Assembly (NCBI GenBank): GCA_913046825.1
Contig: CAJWTF010000024.1
Span: 1 to 33,322 of the forward strand
DNA: 33,322 nucleotides
Direction of reading: 5' to 3'
Source of the DNA: an uncultured Rickettsiales bacterium
GTDB lineage: Bacteria; Pseudomonadota; Alphaproteobacteria; UBA8366
Shown: positions 9,299 through 18,022 of the stretch, in pieces
Position numbering within the stretch: the stretch's first letter is position 1
Layout of the letters: each line of letters opens with the position of its first letter
Made by a program: the position numbers and the translations under genes
Notes under the pieces: generated by a model
Told to the model about the DNA's origin: nothing
The model's database searches: none
What the model saw: only the letters and a program-made list of their open reading frames with translations

Positions 9299-9783
9299 GC
9301 AAGTTTTTCGCGGCAATTTAGACAGCGGCCCTCGATTTCGATCGTCGGGCTAACCGCATCGAAACCAGCATTTTTCGCGCCGTCTCGCAGCGCATTGCTG
9401 ATGACATCCTCTTCAATCTCCGCCACGCGACCACATTCGCGACAAATCAAAAACTGGCCCGAATGATGGGAATCAGGATGACTGCACCCAACATATGCGT
9501 TGCGGCTTGCAATACGATGTACCAATCCATTCGCCATCAAAAAGTCTATCGCACGGTATACCGTCATCGGAGCTAGACGGGTCGATTTCTCGGCATTCAT
9601 CATATCCAAAACATCATACGCGCCGACCGGCTCATGGCTGGTCCAAATGAATTCCAAAACTTGGCGCCGTAGTTCTGTAAACCGAGAGCCTCGCTCGTGA
9701 CAGATTCTGACTGCAACGGCAACGGCTTCTTCCACGCATTGATCATGGTCGTGATTGGGCTCTGGAAATGCGGATTCGATCAA
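9295..9783 (-). CDS. zur: Zinc uptake regulator Zur (Fur family)
   Basis: Zur is a zinc-sensing dimeric repressor of zinc uptake genes. The 162-residue product has a winged-helix DNA-binding half (ELRRQVLEFIWTSHEPVGAY, then APMTVYRAIDFLMANGLVHR) and a metal-binding half with SHHSGQFLICRECGRVAEI. The structural zinc cysteines are C114/C117 (CREC) and C154/C157 (CLNC). The start is TTG at 9783, with AGGGAG eleven bases upstream; no ATG lies before the DNA-binding domain. Its last bases overlap the znuC start. The gene looks fully intact although the transporter it should control is broken, so it must have other targets or be newly orphaned. Confidence 0.92.
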   Translation of the reverse strand: MIESAFPEPNHDHDQCVEEAVAVAVRICHERGSRFTELRRQVLEFIWTSHEPVGAYDVLDMMNAEKSTRLAPMTVYRAIDFLMANGLVHRIASRNAYVGCSHPDSHHSGQFLICRECGRVAEIEEDVISNALRDGAKNAGFDAVSPTIEIEGRCLNCREKLA

Positions 9784-9828
9784 TAGTCAAGTTGCTCCCT
9801 TGGAAACGTAATCCTGCGGAAAAAGTTT

Positions 9829-9889
9829 TATCATACCGCCTGCTTCTTGACTAAGCTATGATACAATTTGTGTTAAGTGATATCATAGC
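9829..9889. promoter_or_regulatory. Inverted-repeat operator between zur and the outer-membrane remnant (candidate Zur site)
   Basis: A perfect nine-base inverted repeat, GCTATGATA at 9855-9863 and TATCATAGC at 9881-9889, flanks 17 bases. The right half overlaps the palindrome TGATATCA at 9878-9885. A further TATCATA lies at 9829-9835, close to the zur start. AT-rich palindromes between divergent zinc genes are typical Zur sites. The core here is not the usual alphaproteobacterial GTTATA type, so assignment to Zur rests mainly on position. Confidence 0.5.
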
Positions 9890-9909
9890 ATTTTAGTTCT
9901 ATCGAGATT

Positions 9910-10228
9910 ATGCGCCTTATATCACCAATATTGGTTGTATTCCTCCTGTTCGGCTGGACTGCGGTATGAGTTTGCCTCAGGAAAAGGCGATGGCGTAACA
10001 TTGCGTGATGCGGATAATGACCGATCCAACAGACACCGGTTTTCACCAATGCTGCGCTGGACCTTCACGCCACTCGGCGACCTACGCCTACAATATAATT
10101 ACGACAATATGGAATCGCTTAGTTCAGACACCAACGAAGCCGGTGCACACTCTGTCTGGCTCGGCCTTAGGTTCGGCTTCGGTGCAGGGGGCGCATTCTG
10201 GTCTGATGGGGAAAAACACGCACATTAA
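9910..10228 (+). pseudogene. Outer-membrane beta-barrel protein remnant (signal peptide plus C-terminal strands)
   Basis: An ATG at 9910 opens a signal-peptide-like stretch, MRLISPILVVFLLFG, that hits a stop at 9967. In the next frame, from about 9940, the sequence continues as GLRYEFASGKGDG, then SPMLRWTFTPLGDLRLQYNY and HSVWLGLRFGFG. The second part alternates polar and aromatic residues and ends like the closing strands of an outer-membrane barrel. The total is about 100 codons, far too short for such a barrel with its usual plug or extra strands, so the middle of the gene seems to be lost. It sits opposite zur behind the inverted repeat, so a zinc-regulated outer-membrane channel is a reasonable guess. 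Exact family not recognised. Confidence 0.55.
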
Positions 10229-10245
10229 ATCTGGACAGCTAACGC

Positions 10246-10965
10246 TTACAGGTTATGCGACGACCCTGGCGAAATTCGACCGCGTGCGTCCGGAAGTAGC
10301 TTACCGTGGGGAGAGAGAACATACCGCTCCAGGAAATAGCCCGTCAGCCTTAAACCCTCGCTTAGAGATTTGCTATTAAACGCGGTATTCTCCAGCAAAA
10401 AAGCGGGCAACGGGAGAAGTCTCTTGCGATAAACTTCTCCCGCTTTGGCGGAAACCGCACGGCCGCTTTTGGGTGACACGTAAATCAAATCCTCCGTCGC
10501 ACCCGTCGCCGCGCAAGCACTGAGATCAAGGCCAAAGCCGAGTTCCGCCAGCAGCGACAATTCCCATGCCACGTAAGCGCCTTCCCAGCCCTCATCCGGC
10601 AGAACCAACAGCAATGCCTTGAGCGAAGCGAACAAGTTCAGATGCGGTTCACGCTCCGGCAAACATATGTCAACCAAGGCACAGGCGGAGGACATCGCTG
10701 CCAATCTGTTGGGAGCGCTTAGAACACGACCTGTATGACCATCAAGCAATTCAATCGAATATCCGCCTAGATGCTCCTCAAGGCGAGCGCGCCAATTGGC
10801 GTGAACTTCATTGCCCGGCTGCAGGACACCGCGTTGCTTCTTCGAATTACCGCCACGAACCAGTCCCGAATGACGTCCATGTTCGCGCGTCAGAAGATGG
10901 ACAACGACCGAGGATTCGCCATATTTACGAAGGCTCAGAACGATGCCGTCATCCCGCCAATCCAT
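10246..10965 (-). CDS. recO: DNA repair protein RecO
   Basis: RecO helps load RecA on SSB-coated single-stranded DNA in the RecFOR pathway. The 239-residue product opens with MDWRDDGIVLSLRKYGES, the OB-fold start typical of RecO, continues with LLTREHGRHSGLVRGG, and has the helical C-terminal part with WELSLLAELGFGLDLSAC and FLERYVLSPHGK. The zinc-finger cysteines of some RecO proteins are not evident. Length fits the family (about 230-250). It follows era by 21 bases in the rnc-era-recO order widespread in proteobacteria. Confidence 0.92.
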   Translation of the reverse strand: MDWRDDGIVLSLRKYGESSVVVHLLTREHGRHSGLVRGGNSKKQRGVLQPGNEVHANWRARLEEHLGGYSIELLDGHTGRVLSAPNRLAAMSSACALVDICLPEREPHLNLFASLKALLLVLPDEGWEGAYVAWELSLLAELGFGLDLSACAATGATEDLIYVSPKSGRAVSAKAGEVYRKRLLPLPAFLLENTAFNSKSLSEGLRLTGYFLERYVLSPHGKLLPDARGRISPGSSHNL

Positions 10966-10986
10966 CGCTAGAGCGTCTGACCCGCG

Positions 10987-11892
10987 CTAGGCATTGAAAT
11001 CTAGCCCCCAGGTATTGTAGCGCGCCCGGTCATCCATCCACTTATCGCGAACCTTCAAATGGATGAAAAGATGGACTTTGCGTCCAAATATTTCGCTCAA
11101 CTCTGCCCGGGCGGACGCCCCGATTTCCTTGATCCGCGTGCCCTTCTTGCCGAGTACGATGGCCTTCTGCGAATCCCTTTGTACGTAGATTGTTTGATCG
11201 ATCTTAACGCTGCCATCCTGAAACTCTTCCCAGGTTTCAGTCTCGACCGCCGCCGCGTAGGGAACTTCCTGATGAACTTGCAGTAAAAGAAACTCACGCG
11301 TCACTTCCGCCGCCATCAAACGCTGCGGCAGATCCGACAATTGATCTTCCGGAAACATCCAAGGACCAAGCGGCAATGTTTTGGTGAGGCGATCCATCAC
11401 GTCTTCGCAGCCATCCCCTTTCAGGGCGGAAATCATGAAGATTTCCTCGAACACGCCTTTATCGCTGAGTTGAGAGGCCAGCGCCAACAACTGGTCGCGC
11501 GGAAGAAGATCGATCTTGTTGAGGGCCAATAGCGCCGTCCGTTTCGTGCGCTGCAAGCCGTCGACAATACGCTGCGTATCGTCGTCGACACCGCGTTTCG
11601 CATCGACCACTAACATGACCTTGTCCGAATCCGCCGCACCGCGCCAAGCCGCGTCGACCATCGCCCGGTCTAGGCGTCGACGGGGTTCAAAGATGCCCGG
11701 CGTATCAATGAAGATCAACTGACACTCGTCCCGCGTCGTTATCCCCATTATGCGAGTACGGGTGGTCTGCACTTTATGGGTTACAATGGATACCTTTGCG
11801 CCGACGAGACGATTCATCAATGTCGACTTACCCGCATTGGGCGCGCCAATAACCGCAACAAAACCGCATTTAGTTACCGGAACTTCAGACAT
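10987..11892 (-). CDS. era: GTPase Era
   Basis: Era is an essential GTPase that binds the 3' end of 16S rRNA and assists 30S ribosome maturation. The 301-residue product has G1 GAPNAGKS at residues 16-23, G3 DTPG at 63-66 and G4 NKID at 125-128. A C-terminal KH domain includes VLGKKGTRIKEIGASARAEL. All GTP-binding motifs are intact. The start overlaps the end of rnc by eight bases, which suggests coupled translation of the RNase III and Era genes, as is usual in proteobacteria. Confidence 0.97.
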   Translation of the reverse strand: MSEVPVTKCGFVAVIGAPNAGKSTLMNRLVGAKVSIVTHKVQTTRTRIMGITTRDECQLIFIDTPGIFEPRRRLDRAMVDAAWRGAADSDKVMLVVDAKRGVDDDTQRIVDGLQRTKRTALLALNKIDLLPRDQLLALASQLSDKGVFEEIFMISALKGDGCEDVMDRLTKTLPLGPWMFPEDQLSDLPQRLMAAEVTREFLLLQVHQEVPYAAAVETETWEEFQDGSVKIDQTIYVQRDSQKAIVLGKKGTRIKEIGASARAELSEIFGRKVHLFIHLKVRDKWMDDRARYNTWGLDFNA

Positions 11893-12556
11893 TCACCCCT
11901 ACCCTCGATAATAATGCTTCCGCGGCCGCCCGCTCAGCAGCCCGCTTGGATGTCCCGCTGCCCTCGGCGACTTCCCAGCCCTCGACACACACCGTCACGG
12001 TAAAGACCGGCGCGTGATCCGGTCCCTCACGCCCCACAATTCGATAACCCGGCAATGGCAGCCCCTTTCCCTGAGCCAGTTCCTGCAAGATGGTTTTCGC
12101 GTCTTCAGGTGGTCGTGGTGGTGCGTTTAGTCTGTCGGTCCAGTACCGTGCAATAAATTGCAGCGCCACTTCAATACCACCATCGCGATACATTGCGGCA
12201 ATCAGCGCTTCGCAGACATCCGACAATATCGCATCGTTTTCTCGACCGCCTGAAACAATTTCACTGCGGCTCATAAGGATATGGCGTCCTATATCCGCCT
12301 CACGCGCGACATCTGCCAAAGTTTCACGGCGCACAAGATCGGCGTGACGCTTTGCCAACGGCCCTTCGGCTTCATTAGGATACGCGTCCAGCAGCAAATC
12401 AGCGACTGTGAACCCAAGAACTCTGTCGCCTAAGAATTCCAATCGTTCGTAGCTAGCGCGACCGTTCAGAGCGATGCTACGATGGGTCAACGCCTGTTCA
12501 AGCAGCGCCGCAGAGGCAAACTCGTGCCCCAAGGCTTGTTTCAAATCATCATCCAT
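11885..12556 (-). CDS. rnc: Ribonuclease III
   Basis: RNase III cuts double-stranded RNA in rRNA processing and small-RNA pathways. From ATG 12556 the protein has 223 residues: the signature ERLEFLGDRVL with E40 and D44, the second metal-binding pair D113/E116 in SDVCEALIAA, and a C-terminal double-stranded-RNA-binding domain (about residues 150-222) starting at DAKTILQELAQGKGLPLPGY. I chose 12556 because it leaves the usual short lead before LLEQALTHRS. A GTG at 12598 would add 14 residues of no recognised role. Neither start has a strong ribosome binding site. Lies between lepB and era. Confidence 0.95.
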   Translation of the reverse strand: MDDDLKQALGHEFASAALLEQALTHRSIALNGRASYERLEFLGDRVLGFTVADLLLDAYPNEAEGPLAKRHADLVRRETLADVAREADIGRHILMSRSEIVSGGRENDAILSDVCEALIAAMYRDGGIEVALQFIARYWTDRLNAPPRPPEDAKTILQELAQGKGLPLPGYRIVGREGPDHAPVFTVTVCVEGWEVAEGSGTSKRAAERAAAEALLSRVGVNV

Positions 12557-12613
12557 ATCTTGCTTTATACACGACCGCATCGAGTTCGGCGAACCCACGC
12601 GATAGCGAGGCGC

Positions 12614-13390
12614 CTAATCTATACCGTCGAAGAAACGTCCGAACCGCCACCCCCAAAGCTCGAAGAACCAGGTCTCCTTCGGTTTGGAGAAAAACAGAAA
12701 TTCGGCCCGTCCGACCAAATTTTCATACGGTACCGTCCAACCAAAACGGCTATCGAGAGAGTTGTCGCGGTTGTCGCCCATCGCGAAGAAATGACCCTGG
12801 GGAACCGAAAGTTCAGGCGTATTGTCCATCCGGCCGAAATCGCCTTCGGCCTCGATCAACTCATGCCGACGGCCATTCGGCAAAGTCTCAAGATATTTCG
12901 CGACCTTGAGCGCTCCATACCGCTTTTTGCCGAAGGTGTGCTCACCTATCTTCAAGCGGCGAACAGGCTCACCATTAATGTGCAAAATACCGGAGACGAC
13001 CTGGATCCGGTCGCCAGGTAAGCCTACGATTCGTTTGATGTAGTCTTTTTCAAAATTGCTGTCGCGGACAGGATACTTAAATACTGCGACATCGCCACGT
13101 TCCGGAAAACTCCCAAGCACTCTGCCTTCGAACAGCGGCAGGCTAAAGGGCAGCGAATGCCGACTGTAACCATATGAAAATTTGGAAACGAATAGATAGT
13201 CGCCGATCAAGAGAGTGGGTATCATCGAGCCGGATGGAATACTAAATGGCTCGTAGGCAAAAGTTCTAATTCCGACAGCAATTACTACCGCGTATACGAC
13301 AGTTCGGGCCAACTCTATGAAATCCGCCGCCTTGTCGCGAAACCCCTTCGGTTCCGCGCCGTTAGGCGTCTCTTTATTGTCGGATTCCAT
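12614..13390 (-). CDS. lepB: Signal peptidase I
   Basis: LepB removes signal peptides from exported proteins at the outer face of the inner membrane. The 258-residue protein has one N-terminal membrane helix (about residues 30-45), the catalytic serine S55 in PSGSMIPTL and the general-base lysine K119 in DYIKRIVGLPGD. The GDNRDNSLDSR block occurs near residue 200. The frame stays open upstream to 13684, but that stretch overlaps a sensor-kinase remnant in another frame and does not resemble signal peptidase, so ATG 13390 is the likely start. Only 57 bases separate it from rnc. Confidence 0.95.
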   Translation of the reverse strand: MESDNKETPNGAEPKGFRDKAADFIELARTVVYAVVIAVGIRTFAYEPFSIPSGSMIPTLLIGDYLFVSKFSYGYSRHSLPFSLPLFEGRVLGSFPERGDVAVFKYPVRDSNFEKDYIKRIVGLPGDRIQVVSGILHINGEPVRRLKIGEHTFGKKRYGALKVAKYLETLPNGRRHELIEAEGDFGRMDNTPELSVPQGHFFAMGDNRDNSLDSRFGWTVPYENLVGRAEFLFFSKPKETWFFELWGWRFGRFFDGID

Positions 13391-13481
13391 ACGCGCACTC
13401 GATAGCCGTTTACCGGCCGTAAGGCCGTCATGAGATTTTGTCAATGTGGTCGGCAAGTCCGCGATAGTCAAGCGCAGCCAA

Positions 13482-13922
13482 TTAGCATGCCACTTTCTGT
13501 CTCGATGGCTCAGGCAATGACAACGCGATCCGGGTACCCTCTCCGATCGCAACGGTTTCTCGATGCAATCTCCACTGACCGGCTGTGATCGCTGATACAC
13601 CCAGCATATCGTTAACCAGAGCCAACGGATGCTCAGCGCTGGTATGAAAGTATTCCGAATATTTACCACCGCCCAACGGCCCAAAGAGTTCCCCTCGCAA
13701 CACTTCCGAAAACCCCAAAATCATCTTGAGGGGTGAGCGCAGTTCATGACTCGTTGTCGCCAGAAAGTGGCTCTTGGCATGCTCCGCAACTTTCGAACTA
13801 TCGACAAGTTTAGCCTCGATCTTTTTTCGGGTGGTGATATCGATCGCAAGCGTAACAGTGCTTCTATCAGGTAATTTTTGCTCGTCAACCCGCATCCAAA
13901 CCCCGCGCCGACTACTTTTAAG
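13482..13922 (-). pseudogene. Sensor histidine kinase remnant with ATPase domain deleted
   Basis: The reading frame gives RRGVWMRVDEQKLPDRSTV and AIDITTRKKIEAKL, the end of a PAS/PAC sensor domain. A clear phosphoacceptor helix follows, FLATTSHELRSPLKMILGF, and then the family-typical GELFGPLG and SAEHPLALVNDML. The next segment jumps straight to GEGTRIALSLPEP, the last strand of a histidine kinase ATPase domain. So roughly 100 residues, including the N, D and F/G boxes, are missing while both ends remain. The N-terminal sensory part is also lost. It lies between acpS and lepB, inside an otherwise conserved gene run, and cannot act as a kinase. Confidence 0.8.
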
Positions 13923-13932
13923 GTCATGACTT

Positions 13933-14352
13933 CTACACCGCAGCGGTGGCCATTTCCCGGGGAATAGCGGAAATAATGACCACGGCCTGGGCCAGCGGGA
14001 AATCGTCGGTAATCGTCAGGTCGATCTGCGCCGCCATGCCGTCTGGCACCAATGTGTTGAGCCATTCCTTAGCACCGCCGGTCAGTGACATCGTGGGTTT
14101 GCCCGACTTTAGGTTTACGACGCCCAGATCGCGCCAAAAGACGCCACGCCGGAATCCGGTACCCAGCGCCTTCGAGCAAGCTTCCTTCGCGGCAAAACGC
14201 TTTGCATAGCTGGCGGCCCGGTTAGTCCGGCGCTCGGATTTCCGTCGTTCCGTTTCCGTAAATATCCGATTCACAAACCGCTCGGGATACCGCTCCAGCG
14301 TTTTCTCTATGCGCCGAATGTCGATGAGATCGCTGCCGATGCCGAGAATCAT
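13933..14352 (-). CDS. acpS: Holo-[acyl-carrier-protein] synthase
   Basis: AcpS transfers 4'-phosphopantetheine from coenzyme A to the serine of acyl carrier protein. The 139-residue product starts [20 protein letters not shown], with the magnesium-binding aspartate D8, and carries the second conserved block [16 protein letters not shown], with its metal-binding glutamate. The rest follows the family, with a short extra C-terminal tail. Its ATG at 14352 touches the end of pdxJ, so the two are probably translated together. Confidence 0.95.
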   Translation of the reverse strand: MILGIGSDLIDIRRIEKTLERYPERFVNRIFTETERRKSERRTNRAASYAKRFAAKEACSKALGTGFRRGVFWRDLGVVNLKSGKPTMSLTGGAKEWLNTLVPDGMAAQIDLTITDDFPLAQAVVIISAIPREMATAAV

Positions 14353-15116
14353 CAGGCAGATTTCTCGCCTTGCAAATTGGGGCGGGCGCGATCCATCAGC
14401 GACCGCATGCGTTTAATCGTAATGTCGAGACCACCAAAAATAGCCTCTCCAATCATGAAATGCCCAATGTTCAGTTCAACAATTGTTGGAATTTCCGCGA
14501 TCGGTGCAACCGTGTCAAACGAAAGTCCGTGCCCCGCATGACATTCGAGACCGATGGCCTCCGCATGCGCCGCCGCCTCTTTAACCCGTTCTAACTCCGC
14601 TTCTCGAGCGGCGCCCTCTTTGACTTCGCAATAGGTACCGGTATGCAGTTCAACCACCGGCACGCCCAGCGATACGGCGGCGTCGAGCTGCGCTTTATCC
14701 GGATCTATAAAAAGAGACACCCGAATGCCGGCATCCAGGAGATCGCGCACAAAAGGCCGCAAGTGATTATGGCCGCGGACCACATCCAGACCGCCTTCGG
14801 TCGTCAGCTCCTCGCGCTTTTCCGGCACGATGCAAGCTGCATGCGGTTTATGGCGTAACGCTATTTCCACCATTTCCGGTGTCGCTGCCATTTCGAAGTT
14901 AAGTGGAAGTTGAAGGTCCGAAGACAGACGGTCAATATCGTCGTCCGATATGTGACGACGATCTTCGCGTAAATGTGCGGTAATGCCGTCGGCACCGGCC
15001 TTAGCCGCGAGGAGGGCGGCCCTTACCGGGTCCGGGTGCGCAATGCCGCGCGCATTACGGATCGTCGCCACGTGATCGATATTAACGCCTAACCTAAGAT
15101 ACCGTTTCGTTTGCAT
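14352..15116 (-). CDS. pdxJ: Pyridoxine 5'-phosphate synthase
   Basis: PdxJ joins 3-amino-2-oxopropyl phosphate and deoxyxylulose 5-phosphate to make pyridoxine phosphate (vitamin B6, DXP-dependent route). From ATG 15116 the protein has 254 residues and begins [34 protein letters not shown] follows, then the barrel strands [35 protein letters not shown] and [16 protein letters not shown] sequence ten bases upstream supports this start over the open frame reaching 15209, which would run into rsh. pdxJ-acpS adjacency is common in proteobacteria. Confidence 0.95.
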   Translation of the reverse strand: MQTKRYLRLGVNIDHVATIRNARGIAHPDPVRAALLAAKAGADGITAHLREDRRHISDDDIDRLSSDLQLPLNFEMAATPEMVEIALRHKPHAACIVPEKREELTTEGGLDVVRGHNHLRPFVRDLLDAGIRVSLFIDPDKAQLDAAVSLGVPVVELHTGTYCEVKEGAAREAELERVKEAAAHAEAIGLECHAGHGLSFDTVAPIAEIPTIVELNIGHFMIGEAIFGGLDITIKRMRSLMDRARPNLQGEKSA

Positions 15117-15153
15117 GAACCTGATCTCCACAATATTGCGAGTAATTGCAATT

Positions 15154-17325
15154 TTAGCCCCGTTGGCGTTCGACCGTGTGAATGACTGAACTCGCCCGCA
15201 AGGCAGCAATGATATTCGTCAGCTGCTTCACATCGAGGACTTCGATGTCGACTAACAATTCAAAGAAATCCGCCGAGCGGTTCGTGACTTTTAAATTGGA
15301 AATATTACCGCCGTCCCGGCCGATCACCGTCGACAATGTCCCGAGGCTTCCCGGCGTATTGGAAAGGATTGTGTGAATGCGAGCCGTATGTTCGAACCCG
15401 TTCGCTCCTTCCCGCTCCCAAGCCACATCTAGCCACCGTTCCGGCGCCTCCTGAAAGGCTTCCAAGGTTTCGCAATCGATGGTATGAATGGTTACCCCCT
15501 TGCCCGTTGTAACGATCCCGACGATCCGGTCACCCGGCAACGGATGGCAACATCCGGCGAAATGCACCGCCATGCCCGGGATGAGCCCCTTGATCGGAAT
15601 GGCATGCGATTTCTTTTTCGATTTGGGACGGACCTCATCAATGGATACAACATTCTTTTGAACGTCGCGGCCCTTGGCGCCCGGATAGACGGCTTCCAAA
15701 ATTTCGCGGCCGGTCAACACCCCTTCACCAACCGAGGCATAAAGTTCAGTCTCATCCTCGACATCTAGTTTCTTCAGAACGCCCTTAATTGCCTTGCGAG
15801 TCAATTCATAGCCGTCACGGCTAAAGGCTTTCTCGACGATCTCGCGGCCCAAGTTTTCGTATTGCTCAACTCGTTGGCTGCGGATGAAACGACGAATGCA
15901 GGCGCGCGCCTTGCCGCTGGCCACAAAGGCCTCCCATGCGGGTGACGGGGTTTGCGCCTTGGAAATGGTAATTTCGACCTGATCGCCGTTCTTCAAGCGA
16001 GTGCGCAACGGCATGATGCGACCATTGATCTTCGAAGCGACACAAGTATTGCCAATATCCGTATGGATAGCGTAGGCGAAATCAACAGGCGTCGCGTTGA
16101 ACGGCAACGCAAACAAGTCGCCTTTCGGCGAGAAACAAAAGACTTGGTCGGCAAACATCTCGAGCTTGGTATGCTCGAGGAACTCTTCCGGCTCCGCAGC
16201 ATGTTCCAGTATTTCCAACAGCTCGCGCAGCCAACGGTACTGCATGCCGTCCTTCGACGGCCCGGGCACGCCTTGCTTATATTGCCAATGCGCGGCCACA
16301 CCAAGCTCAGCCACCTCGTGCATTTCAGGGGTTCGGATTTGCACCTCAACCCGCTGACTTTGCGGCCCCATCACGCCGGTATGAATCGATTTGTAGCCGT
16401 TGGGTTTCGGGATCGAGATGTAATCTTTAAACCGACCCGGCACGACCTGATATTGACTGTGGATCACCCCGAGGGTCCGATAACAGCTCTCCACATCTTC
16501 AACTATGATCCGGAACGCGACGATATCCGACAATTGTTCAAATTCGACATCCCGGCGCTGCATTTTCCGCCAGATGGAATAAGGTTTCTTCTCGCGGCCC
16601 AAAACCTTGGCAACAACTCCCTCTTCGGCGAGCGTCTCCTTCAGCTCTTCGACGACGAGTCCGACAAGGTCATCGCCACGTTCGCGCAAAAACCCTAACC
16701 GATTTACGATCGATTCCCGCGCATCTGTGTTCATCTCCTGAAAAGCGAGATCTTCCAACTCGTCTTTCCAATCGCGAATTCCAATTCGCTCCGCCAAGGG
16801 TGCGTATATATCCATGGTCTCGCGCGCTATCCGAACGCGCTTTTCCCGATTGGTGATATAAAATAAGGTCCGCATGTTGTGGAGCCGATCGGCCAGCTTC
16901 ACCAGCAATACGCGGATATCTTCTGACATCGCCAAAAGCAGCTTGCGGAAATTTTCCGCCTGTTTCGTTTGATCCGATTGCAGTTCCAGCTGACCTAGTT
17001 TGGTCACACCATCGACCAAACGAGATACTTCGTCTCCAAATAGACGCTCTATATCCTCCAAAGTCGCAACCGTGTCCTCTACGGTGTCATGCAGAAGACC
17101 TGTGACGATGGACGCGGTATCTAGTTTTTTCTCAGAGAGAATGCCTGCGACTTCAACAGGGTGCGAGAAATACGGGTCGCCCGACGCGCGCTGCTGGCTG
17201 CCATGTGCCTTCATAGAAAAAACATAGGCGCGATTCAGTGCATTCTCATCCGCACCTGGATCGTAACCCCGGACTTTCTCAACCAATTGGAACTGACGCA
17301 TCATGCCGGCCATCTCCTTCGGCAT
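15154..17325 (-). CDS. rsh: Bifunctional (p)ppGpp synthetase/hydrolase Rsh (RelA/SpoT)
   Basis: This single long RelA/SpoT homologue makes and breaks the stringent-response alarmone. The 723-residue product has an N-terminal HD hydrolase domain with H55, H79/D80 (LLHDTVEDT) and [10 protein letters not shown]. The synthetase domain (about residues 240-350) has [15 protein letters not shown] and [18 protein letters not shown] domain (near 390-450, [20 protein letters not shown]) follows, then a region with [12 protein letters not shown] and a C-terminal ACT domain. Both catalytic halves look intact. ATGs at 17304 or 17301 ([11 protein letters not shown]) fit alphaproteobacterial relatives better than 17325. 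It lies just downstream of rpoZ, the usual rpoZ-spoT pair. Confidence 0.96.
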   Translation of the reverse strand: MPKEMAGMMRQFQLVEKVRGYDPGADENALNRAYVFSMKAHGSQQRASGDPYFSHPVEVAGILSEKKLDTASIVTGLLHDTVEDTVATLEDIERLFGDEVSRLVDGVTKLGQLELQSDQTKQAENFRKLLLAMSEDIRVLLVKLADRLHNMRTLFYITNREKRVRIARETMDIYAPLAERIGIRDWKDELEDLAFQEMNTDARESIVNRLGFLRERGDDLVGLVVEELKETLAEEGVVAKVLGREKKPYSIWRKMQRRDVEFEQLSDIVAFRIIVEDVESCYRTLGVIHSQYQVVPGRFKDYISIPKPNGYKSIHTGVMGPQSQRVEVQIRTPEMHEVAELGVAAHWQYKQGVPGPSKDGMQYRWLRELLEILEHAAEPEEFLEHTKLEMFADQVFCFSPKGDLFALPFNATPVDFAYAIHTDIGNTCVASKINGRIMPLRTRLKNGDQVEITISKAQTPSPAWEAFVASGKARACIRRFIRSQRVEQYENLGREIVEKAFSRDGYELTRKAIKGVLKKLDVEDETELYASVGEGVLTGREILEAVYPGAKGRDVQKNVVSIDEVRPKSKKKSHAIPIKGLIPGMAVHFAGCCHPLPGDRIVGIVTTGKGVTIHTIDCETLEAFQEAPERWLDVAWEREGANGFEHTARIHTILSNTPGSLGTLSTVIGRDGGNISNLKVTNRSADFFELLVDIEVLDVKQLTNIIAALRASSVIHTVERQRG

Positions 17326-17373
17326 GACGCCGTGGCGCCCTTCAGGTTACCTCAACGCAGCCCGATCGAACAA

Positions 17374-17751
17374 CTAGTCGTCGATGATATTTTCCGAACT
17401 GAAGCCGGAGTTCTTATCGTCGATGCTGCTGGAGCCCGAGACCGAGACATCCATACCCGCTTCGTTGGCCAAGGAGGCAGCGGTCATCATTTCGATTTCG
17501 TCATCTTCCTCGGGCTCGTCGACCTCGATGTGCTTTTGCAGGCCTCGGACCAGTTCTTCGCGCAATTCATCCAACGGTACAGTCTCATCAGCAATTTCCC
17601 GCAAAGCGCAAACCGGATTCTTATCATCATCCCGCTCAACGGTCAGGACGGAGCCCGACGAAATTTCACGACTACGCTTGGCCGCCAACATAACGAGTTC
17701 AAAACGATTAGGAATCCGCTCGACGCAATCTTCGACAGTTACACGGGCCAT
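17374..17751 (-). CDS. rpoZ: RNA polymerase omega subunit
   Basis: Omega helps assemble the beta' subunit and is a ppGpp contact in RNA polymerase. The 125-residue product opens [20 protein letters not shown] and continues [13 protein letters not shown], the conserved omega core (about residues 1-65). The C-terminal part is long, acidic and of low complexity ([12 protein letters not shown]), as in many alphaproteobacteria. It is the first gene of the minus-strand run leading through rsh, pdxJ and acpS. Confidence 0.95.
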   Translation of the reverse strand: MARVTVEDCVERIPNRFELVMLAAKRSREISSGSVLTVERDDDKNPVCALREIADETVPLDELREELVRGLQKHIEVDEPEEDDEIEMMTAASLANEAGMDVSVSGSSSIDDKNSGFSSENIIDD

Positions 17752-17794
17752 GGATCATCGCTCTCATAAGCTGATTGTGCTGAAATGAAGTGGG

Positions 17795-17822
17795 AATATA
17801 TGTAATAAACCTGCCGATGCAA
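17795..17822 (-). promoter_or_regulatory. Candidate rpoZ promoter
   Basis: On the minus strand TTGCAT (17817-17822) and TATATT (17795-17800) are 16 bases apart, about 45 bases before the rpoZ ATG. The -10 match is good (5 of 6) and the -35 match is weak (3 of 6). Location upstream of the first gene of the run supports it. Confidence 0.35.
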
Positions 17823-18022
17823 GTTGAAAATAACGATGTGATGCCTTTTCCATAAGAAATTTGAAAGACTTAAGCGGCGAGATTAACTAATAAATTGCGC
17901 CGTCCTCTTGCAACGCGTTCAGGCGCCACGTAAGTAGTACGAATACGAAATTACTGCGCCGACAGTCAGCAAACTCGGTCGGGGCGCAAATTTTTTTACC
18001 GGATTGTATCGGACAATTTTTT

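Noticed and set aside
13391..13684. Extended N-terminus for signal peptidase I
   Set aside because: It overlaps the sensor-kinase remnant in another frame, has no signal-peptidase likeness, and ATG 13390 gives a normal-length protein.
15117..15209. Extended N-terminus for PdxJ
   Set aside because: It would overlap the rsh gene, and ATG 15116 has a good ribosome binding site and the family start.
15952..16698. 248-codon open frame on the plus strand
   Set aside because: It is the antisense of rsh; the rsh frame has full domain matches and this one has none.
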